From assembly GCF_016741935.1 (NCBI RefSeq), contig NZ_JAERRG010000021.1, positions 1 through 64,000 of the forward strand: 64,000 nt of DNA, written 5' to 3'. The notes below the pieces were generated by a model that made no database searches, was not told where the DNA came from, and worked only from the letters and a program-made list of their open reading frames with translations. Below are positions 58,774-64,000 of the stretch, in pieces. The translations under genes and the position numbers were made by a program. Each line of letters starts with the position of its first letter. Position 1 is the first letter of the stretch. The DNA comes from Streptomyces endocoffeicus. GTDB taxonomy: Bacteria > Actinomycetota > Actinomycetes > Streptomycetales > Streptomycetaceae.

Positions 58774-59511
58774 ATGCAGTCGTGGAAAGACCACGTCATC
58801 CGTCATCCACTGTGGGGCGCGGTGGAGTTGACGTTCGCATGGCACACCGTGCTGCTGCTCTTCGCCAAGGTCATCCTGCCTCCACTGGCGCCCTCCTGGT
58901 ACCCGGACCTCGGCGCCACCCTGGTCAACGCCATCTGCGCCGCGGGGGTGTGGCTCGTGTTGTGGCGGTGGGGCCGGCTGCGCGCCTCCGGGGTGGCCAC
59001 GCTCGGCCGCCCGCGCCGCTGGTGGCTCGCCGCGCCGCTGCTGCTGGTCGCCTGCTCGTACTCCGTGGCCGGCCTCGACGGCGGCGCGACCGTTGTCGTC
59101 AGCGGCCTGGTGTCGCTGCTGTGGGTCGGCATCAACGAGGAGATGTACAGCCGGGGACTCGTCCAGCAGGCCCTCGGCCCACTCGGTCCGGTGCGCGCGG
59201 CCGTCGGCGTCGCCGTCCTCTTCGGAGCGGGGCACATCCAGAACTTCCTGTTCTTCGGCGACCCGCTCGACGACACTCTGTGGCAGATGCTGTCCGCCGG
59301 ATTCTTCGGCTTCACCTGCGCCGCACTGCGCTACGCGATCGGCTCGGTCTGGCCGATGGTGGTCGTCCACGGCCTCGACGACTTCTTCCAGATCCGCTCT
59401 CCTGGCGCGGCCCCGGACTGGTGGCAGGCGAGCGTATACGCCTTCCATCTGGTGTACGGCCTGTGGCTGCTGCGCCGGTACGGTGCGGGCGGGGCGTACG
59501 AGCGCGTATGA
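58774..59511 (+). CDS. CPBP-family intramembrane metalloprotease
   Basis: A 245-residue membrane protein with seven or so helices and the CPBP/CAAX motif NEEMYSRG (E-E-x-x-x-R), followed by GAGHIQNFLFF (His) and VVVHGLDDFF (H-x-x-x-D). These residues form the metal-dependent protease site in the membrane. Such proteins often act in bacteriocin self-immunity or membrane-protein cleavage, but no peptide gene is adjacent here. ATG 58774 or the GTG just before it starts the gene; there is no clear binding site. Confidence 0.82.
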   Translation: MQSWKDHVIRHPLWGAVELTFAWHTVLLLFAKVILPPLAPSWYPDLGATLVNAICAAGVWLVLWRWGRLRASGVATLGRPRRWWLAAPLLLVACSYSVAGLDGGATVVVSGLVSLLWVGINEEMYSRGLVQQALGPLGPVRAAVGVAVLFGAGHIQNFLFFGDPLDDTLWQMLSAGFFGFTCAALRYAIGSVWPMVVVHGLDDFFQIRSPGAAPDWWQASVYAFHLVYGLWLLRRYGAGGAYERV

Positions 59512-59535
59512 ATCACCAGGTGAGTGGCCGCACAC

Positions 59536-60702
59536 TCAGGGACGCCGTCGGTGGCGGGCGTACTCGCCGGCCAGGGCCCGGAAGGATTCCTTGGGCTCCC
59601 AGTGCCAAGGGGAATCCGGCTCGGCCGGACGGTCCCGGATCACTTTCACCAGGCTGTAGCTGGCCATGTCCAGATCGAGTCGCGGCTCACGGCGGTGTGG
59701 GGCGTCGGGCGTGACGAAGGTGTAGGCCATGGCCGCGTACAGATTCATCGACTCGAACACATCGAGCACATCGGTCAGATACGCCGCCTGTGTGTGCTCG
59801 CCGCGCACCAGCCCCTTCTTGACCCGTGGCGGCGTCTTGGCGTAGTCGACGACATCCCAGGCCATGCCACCCAGGCGGGGCGCGCCCTCGAAGGTGCAGC
59901 AGCCGAACTCGGTGATCGCGAGCGGCTTGCCGTGACGCTGGTAGGTACGCAGCTCCTTGACGTGCCCGGCGCGGTTCGGAAACCAGCCGTAGTAGTCGAC
60001 GCACACCAGGTCGAACAGGTCCCAGTCCACGTCCTCGTCCTGCGCGGCCCCGTACGACAGCGGCCCGCGGAACACCGAGCGGCCGACGGCGGCGGCCCGC
60101 GCGGTGAACCGGCGCAGTCGCCGGGCGGTCTTCACCGGGTCGTAGTCGCCCTTGACCAGGTTCTCGATCCGCTCGGTCGCGGTGGCGCCGGGCACGATCC
60201 CGGGGACGAACAGCAGGAACTCACACCCCACGTTGAGATGCACCCGCACACCCTGCCGGCGCAGCCGTTCGGCGAACCGTCCGGTCTCCGCGAGGTGGTC
60301 CAGGATGTCCGCGGCGGGCACATCGCCGAGGGTCGGCTCCAGCCAGACACGCAGACCGCTCTCGGCCGCCTCGGCCGCGGTGCGGGTGAGCCGCTCGACG
60401 CCATCACCGGTGATCTTCACCGTGTCGGCGTGCAGTTGGCGGCGGATCGCCCGCAGGTCGGCGCGGGTACGAGCCGCGTTCCACGCCGTCGCCGGCGTCT
60501 CGCCTTCCCCCACTTCGTAGACGACCCCGCGATAGCGCACCCCGCCCGGCCGGGTGTTCCCCGCCCGCTTCCGATCGGCCGGGGCACGTGTGCTGTCGTG
60601 CCACTCCGTCGCGGCGGCGTACCCGGCGGGCAGTGCCGCGCCGACCGCGACGGCCCCCGCGAGCCGCAGCAACCGCGCCCTGCTGACCTGGACCGCACCC
60701 AT
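59536..60702 (-). CDS. Tat-exported TIM-barrel glycosidase-like protein
   Basis: A 388-residue protein. The N terminus (SRARLLRLAGAVAVGAALPAGYA) looks like a Tat or Sec signal with a membrane-spanning core. The remainder fits a (beta/alpha)8 barrel of the cellulase-like clan: LNVGCEF on one strand, then VCVDYYGWF, and ITEFGCCTFEG, whose Glu would be the nucleophile. The acid/base Glu is not certain. Substrate unknown. AGGAGAG lies 9 bases upstream of ATG 60702. Confidence 0.7.
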   Translation of the reverse strand: MGAVQVSRARLLRLAGAVAVGAALPAGYAAATEWHDSTRAPADRKRAGNTRPGGVRYRGVVYEVGEGETPATAWNAARTRADLRAIRRQLHADTVKITGDGVERLTRTAAEAAESGLRVWLEPTLGDVPAADILDHLAETGRFAERLRRQGVRVHLNVGCEFLLFVPGIVPGATATERIENLVKGDYDPVKTARRLRRFTARAAAVGRSVFRGPLSYGAAQDEDVDWDLFDLVCVDYYGWFPNRAGHVKELRTYQRHGKPLAITEFGCCTFEGAPRLGGMAWDVVDYAKTPPRVKKGLVRGEHTQAAYLTDVLDVFESMNLYAAMAYTFVTPDAPHRREPRLDLDMASYSLVKVIRDRPAEPDSPWHWEPKESFRALAGEYARHRRRP

Positions 60703-60868
60703 CTCGTTCTCTCCTGTCTTCCGGATGGCAGCAGCCTGCGGGGGCCACCGGGGTCGGCGCCATTCGCCGATGGTCCACAAGGAGGTAGCGGGAGTTGGAC
60801 CGATGGCCGAGGGATGTCCGGCCGGTTGGCCGATGTGCCGCCCCTCGCGGCCCGCATACCCTCACCGC

Positions 60869-62101
60869 ATGACCAACGGCCTCGACCCCGCCCGCCCGGC
60901 CGGGCGCACTTGGCGCGACCGGGCGGTGGACGCTGTCCTCTTCTGCGCGGCCGTCTTCCTCGGCATGGTCGTGCTCGGCGTGGTGAAGGAGCAGGGCGAT
61001 CTGCCGGGCTGGGCGGCGGAACTGGACCCGCTGCTGGGGCTCGTGGCCTGCTGCGCGCTGTGGTGGCGGCGCGGGTTCCCGCTCGCCGTGGCGCTGATCG
61101 GGCTGCCCGCGGTGGCGCTGGCGACCAGCGCTCTGCCCGCCGGTGCGGTGATCGTCACCAACCTCGCGCTCCGTCTGCGCTGGCGGCAGGCGCTGCTGAT
61201 GCTCGGTGCGTACGTGGTCTGCATGGTGCCCTCCGGTCTGCTGCTGTCGGGAGCGGCCGACGACCTGTGGTTCGACGCCGCGTTCTCGCTGGCCTACCTC
61301 CTGGCCGCCTTCGCCTCGGGCAACGCCCTGCGTTCCCGGCGGCTGCTCGTCGAGCGGCTGCGCGTGGACGCCGAGCGGGCCCGGGCCGAACACGAGCGTC
61401 GGCTCGCCGACGCCCGCCGCGGTGAACGCCAGGCCATCGCCCGCGAGATGCACGACGTGTTGGCGCACCGCGTCTCCCTGCTCTCGGTGCACGCGGGTGC
61501 GCTGGCCTACCGCACCCGGCAGGCGGAGGCGGGCGCCGGTCCCGTGCTGAGCGGCGCCGAGGTCGCCGAGAGCGCCGAGGTGATCCGGGGGAACGCGCAC
61601 CAGGCCGTGGAGGAGTTGCAGGAGGTGCTGCACCTGCTGCGGGCGGAGGCCGGGGGAGAGCCGGTGTCGCTGCTGCCACGGATCGCGGACATCGACGGCC
61701 TGGTCGCGGACGCCCGTGCCACGGGGCAGCCGGTGGACTTCCGCACCGAGCTGACCGCCGACGCGGTCCGCGAGCTGCGGGGGCAAATGCACCGGACCGT
61801 CTACCGCGTGGCGCAGGAGGGTCTGACCAACGCCCGCAAGCACGCGCCCGGCACACCCGTCACCGTACGGCTGGCCGGAGGTCCCGGCGGCGGCCTCACC
61901 GTGGAGGTCCGCAACGGGCTGCCCGCGGAGGTCCGCAACGGGCTGCCCGCCGCGCCACGTGCCGACGGGGCGGTCCCGGGCACCGGCGCCGGTCTGACCG
62001 GGCTCGCCGAACGGGTCCGTCTCGACGGCGGCACCCTCGACCACACCGCCACCGACGGCACCTTCACGCTGCGCGCCCGGCTACCGTGGCCCGCGAGGTG
62101 A
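60869..62101 (+). CDS. Sensor histidine kinase, NarL-type
   Basis: A 410-residue kinase: four or five membrane helices to residue 160, a coiled-coil segment (VERLRVDAERARAEHERRL), the HisKA_3 phospho-His in REMHDVLAHRVS and the HATPase_c domain (EGLTNARKHAPG, GLTGLAERVRL). There is no Shine-Dalgarno sequence before ATG 60869, but CATACCCT lies about 10 bases upstream, so it may be transcribed leaderless. It is followed 4 bases later by its response regulator gene. Confidence 0.87.
   Translation: MTNGLDPARPAGRTWRDRAVDAVLFCAAVFLGMVVLGVVKEQGDLPGWAAELDPLLGLVACCALWWRRGFPLAVALIGLPAVALATSALPAGAVIVTNLALRLRWRQALLMLGAYVVCMVPSGLLLSGAADDLWFDAAFSLAYLLAAFASGNALRSRRLLVERLRVDAERARAEHERRLADARRGERQAIAREMHDVLAHRVSLLSVHAGALAYRTRQAEAGAGPVLSGAEVAESAEVIRGNAHQAVEELQEVLHLLRAEAGGEPVSLLPRIADIDGLVADARATGQPVDFRTELTADAVRELRGQMHRTVYRVAQEGLTNARKHAPGTPVTVRLAGGPGGGLTVEVRNGLPAEVRNGLPAAPRADGAVPGTGAGLTGLAERVRLDGGTLDHTATDGTFTLRARLPWPAR
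61903..61950. repeat. 24-bp direct tandem duplication in the kinase gene
   Basis: The 24 bases at 61903-61926 are repeated exactly at 61927-61950, duplicating EVRNGLPA in the ATPase domain. It keeps the frame and is probably a recent slippage. Confidence 0.9.
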
Positions 62102-62105
62102 CGCC

Positions 62106-62759
62106 ATGATCCGAGTGCTGCTGGCCGACGACGACCCCCTGGTGCGGACCGGGCTGAAGATGATGCTGCGCGGGGCGGACGGTATCGAGGTCGTGGGGGA
62201 GGCGGCGGATGGCGCCGAGGTGGCCGCCGCCGTCCGTGAACACGCGCCCGACGTGGTCCTCATGGACATCCGGATGCCGGTCATGGACGGCCTCGCGGCC
62301 ACCCGCGAACTCACCCGGCGCGGTGCCCAGGCACCCCAGGTGATCGTGCTGACCACCTTCGACGAGCACGGCCTGGTGCTGGAGGCGATGCGCGCCGGTG
62401 CCGCCGGGTACCTCGTCAAACACGCCGTGCCCGAGGAAATCGTCGAGGCGGTACGGCGGGCCGCCCGCGGCGAGCCCGCGCTGTCGCCGTCCGCCGCGCG
62501 CGCCCTCATCCGGCACGCGGCGGGCGGACCGGACGACCGCGCCGAACACGCCCGGCAGCGGCTGGCGTCGCTCACCGAACGCGAGCGCGAGGTGGCCGAG
62601 GCGGTCGCCGAAGGCCTGTCCAACACCGACATCGGCACCCGCCTGCACCTTTCCCTCGGCACGGTCAAGGCCCACCTCTCCAGCGCCCTGGCCAAACTGG
62701 ACCTGGACAACCGCGTCCAGCTCGCCCTCCTCACCCACGACGCCCATCCGCGACCCTGA
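62106..62759 (+). CDS. NarL-type response regulator
   Basis: A 217-residue regulator with receiver motifs LLADDDPLV, phospho-Asp54 (LMDIRMP), TTFD and YLVKHAV, and a C-terminal LuxR HTH (LTEREREVAEAVAEGLSNTDIG). It is the partner of the kinase directly upstream, 4 bases away. Confidence 0.9.
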   Translation: MIRVLLADDDPLVRTGLKMMLRGADGIEVVGEAADGAEVAAAVREHAPDVVLMDIRMPVMDGLAATRELTRRGAQAPQVIVLTTFDEHGLVLEAMRAGAAGYLVKHAVPEEIVEAVRRAARGEPALSPSAARALIRHAAGGPDDRAEHARQRLASLTEREREVAEAVAEGLSNTDIGTRLHLSLGTVKAHLSSALAKLDLDNRVQLALLTHDAHPRP

Positions 62760-62933
62760 CCGTGAAGTTGGCTGTTTCTCTTCTGCCGCGGTCGCTCGCC
62801 GGTGAATCACAGCGGGAAACGTCAGTCGTGCTCAAGCCCCGCCGCTTGTATGGGAGTTGTGCCATCGAGATCAAATCACTGCTTTAATTGGGTAGCTGAT
62901 CTTGAGCCCCGGCCCCTCGGAAAGGCAGCCTTG

Positions 62934-63305
62934 ATGTCCCCGGTCCTCTACTCGTCCCGCTCCCGTTCCGAGGTCCCGTTCGAGGCTGCCGACGCCGGTG
63001 TTCTCCGCGTCATGTCCAACTCCCGCACCCCGGTGTTCTGCACCGTGCGCGCGAGTGGACGACGCCGGTACGGCTACTGGCAGCCGTACGACTCCGTCAC
63101 CAAGAGGGGCGGCTGCTACGTCGCGCTGCCCACCCCCGTATGCGACAGGCTGTACTCCCAGGGGCGGATCACTCTGGGTGAGCCCCTGGTGGATCCGGCC
63201 AAGACCACATACCGCGTGTGGCCCGCTCATGGCCCGGTCGCACCGGTACGCATCCCGGCGGCGCCCCTGCCCGCGATGGCGGTGGCACAGGTGCTCGCCG
63301 CGTGA
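62934..63305 (+). CDS. Conserved-type small protein of unknown function
   Basis: A 123-residue cytosolic protein with AAAGG about 8 bases upstream of its ATG. It is Arg-rich at first, then RTPVFCTVRASGRRRYGYWQPY, GCYVALPTPVCDRLYSQGRI and a Pro/Ala tail. I do not recognise the family. Its basic, Tyr/Arg-rich middle suggests possible nucleic-acid contact. There is no operon partner. Confidence 0.6.
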   Translation: MSPVLYSSRSRSEVPFEAADAGVLRVMSNSRTPVFCTVRASGRRRYGYWQPYDSVTKRGGCYVALPTPVCDRLYSQGRITLGEPLVDPAKTTYRVWPAHGPVAPVRIPAAPLPAMAVAQVLAA

Positions 63306-63345
63306 TGTGTTCTCCGGTCTCCGAGTAGTCGGCGGGTGCTCCTGC

Positions 63346-63675
63346 TCAGGGACGCGGAGCGGTCTTCGGCCGGTCGGTTTCCGGGTCATGGGGGAAGGAG
63401 TGGTGCTCGTGTGCCACCACCCAGCGTCCCTCCTCCTTGCGCAGACCCAGCGTGAGGCGCAGCCGGACCTCAGGCCGATCGGCCAGCTCCTCCTCGGTGC
63501 CGCAGCGCAGTAGCGCGAAGGCGAAGGCGGCGTCCTCGCCCGCCGTGATCTCGAGCTCCTCGATCTCGAAGCAGGCGCCCTGTGCCTGCCAGGCGAAGAA
63601 CGGCGGCCAGACCTCCTGATACGCGGCGAGGCCCCGCACGCCCTGGTACGGCGGCGGCACGTCGAACATCACGAT
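63346..63675 (-). pseudogene. SnoaL/NTF2-like protein, N-terminally truncated
   Basis: The frame encodes most of a SnoaL/SgcJ-type NTF2-fold protein (TDDIVMFDVPPPYQGVRGLAAY, EVWPPFFAW, EELEITAGEDAAFAFALLRC, GRWVVAHEHHS). The N-terminal helix that should precede ADHTDD is absent: a TGA lies in frame just upstream, and the adjacent frame has an ATG at 63727 but reads differently. A frameshift near 63700 or a start at GTG 63675 would explain it. Function unknown. Confidence 0.55.
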
Positions 63676-63827
63676 GTCGTCGGTGTGGTCGGCCGTGACC
63701 TCGCTCAGGGCGCCTCGCCGCTGTCACGCCGGAGCGCCGGGGGAGCCATGGCTGTGCTCCTCCCCTCCGTCCTTGTACAGACCGGCGCCGGGCAGGGAAC
63801 TCATCGCGGGTACCGCGACAGGTCGCA

Positions 63828-64000
63828 TCAGACGTAGAAGCGGGACAGACTCCGCACCACCGCCGCGGGCTTCGTGCCGCCTTCCACCTCGATCGTGCCG
63901 TCGACGGTGATCTGGACGCCGCCGGGCACGTCCTCGACCGAGGTGAGCCGGGCCGCGAGCCGTATGCGGGATCCGGCCTTCACCGGTGCGGGGAAGCGCA
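63828..64000 (-). CDS. MaoC-like acyl dehydratase, partial
   Basis: The last 57 codons of a gene whose start lies beyond the right edge. The tail (RFPAPVKAGSRIRLAARL, GVQITVDGTIEVEGG, PAAVVRSLSRFYV) matches the C-terminal half of MaoC-family hot-dog-fold enoyl-CoA hydratases, which usually end EPACVAE-like then YY/FYV. The catalytic Asp/His part is outside the window. Confidence 0.65.
   Translation of the reverse strand, partial: RFPAPVKAGSRIRLAARLTSVEDVPGGVQITVDGTIEVEGGTKPAAVVRSLSRFYV

Noticed and set aside
58774..59511. CPBP protease as an immunity protein of the Cys-rich peptide cluster
   Set aside because: It is about 15 kb away on the other strand, with many unrelated genes between.

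Overview
The window is a very G+C-rich stretch with GTG and TTG starts, purine-rich ribosome binding sites, many 4-base ATGA/GTGA gene overlaps, and actinomycete-type genes (MmyB-type XRE regulator, NarL two-component pairs, TetR with a zinc-ribbon tail, MauE/TlpA/ABC peptide cluster). This points to a Streptomyces or a close relative. No rRNA, tRNA, CRISPR array, insertion sequence or replication origin was seen.

Layout. (1) 0.26-1.84 kb: a small antitoxin/RelE-like pair, then an alpha/beta hydrolase. (2) 2.5-10.9 kb, minus strand: a compact, translationally coupled phosphonate operon in the order GntR/UTRA regulator, phnG, phnH, phnI, a fused phnJ-phnK, phnL, phnM, an inositol-monophosphatase-like phosphatase and a PhnZ-type HD oxygenase, closed by a strong terminator. 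It joins C-P lyase genes to a gene of the oxidative (PhnY/PhnZ-type) route. No phnCDE transporter, phnN or phnP is in view. (3) 11.2-14.5 kb, plus strand: a formylglycine-generating enzyme next to a type I sulfatase that carries the matching C-x-P-x-R motif. (4) 14.6-31.8 kb: a catabolic island with a dipeptide-type ABC importer, a tartrate/malate-type dehydrogenase, an aldehyde dehydrogenase, three SDRs, two amidase-signature enzymes, a CE4 deacetylase, an MHS-family transporter and two FadR-type (GntR/FCD) regulators. Near-identical palindromes TACTGGTnnGACCAGTA lie before the sulfatase, the importer operon (shared with amidase-gntR1) and the MHS operon. A weaker copy lies between the deacetylase and gntR2. 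One regulon is the simplest reading. (5) 31.8-36.5 kb: an Lrp regulator divergent from an operon for an IlvH-like ACT protein and E1-alpha, E1-beta and E2 of a branched-chain 2-oxoacid dehydrogenase.

(6) 39.1-44.8 kb, minus strand: the most unusual part. An AraC regulator is followed by five-fold 14-bp repeats and a 67-residue peptide gene with ten cysteines in its last 38 residues. Next come an attenuator-like hairpin, a MauE-type membrane redox protein, a TlpA-type thioredoxin, an ABC exporter without a C39 peptidase, an S26 signal peptidase, a cupin and a frame-broken small gene. I read this as a biosynthesis and export system for a disulfide-rich secreted peptide. It matches no RiPP class I can name.

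(7) 44.9-64 kb: mixed chromosomal genes. These are a LysR/SDR pair, a fusion of a CrtC-like lipocalin domain with an isoprenyl diphosphate synthase, two NarL-type two-component systems, a serine beta-lactamase-like hydrolase, a decayed LysR/MBL-fold scar, an aminotransferase, a hydrolase with a short upstream leader ORF, a GH78-like rhamnosidase with a divergent TetR regulator, a CPBP protease, a Tat-exported TIM-barrel protein, a truncated NTF2-like gene and a partial MaoC-like gene running off the right edge.

Start sites were chosen by ribosome binding site and overlap with the preceding stop; uncertain ones are flagged. All function calls come from reading motifs, without a database search.
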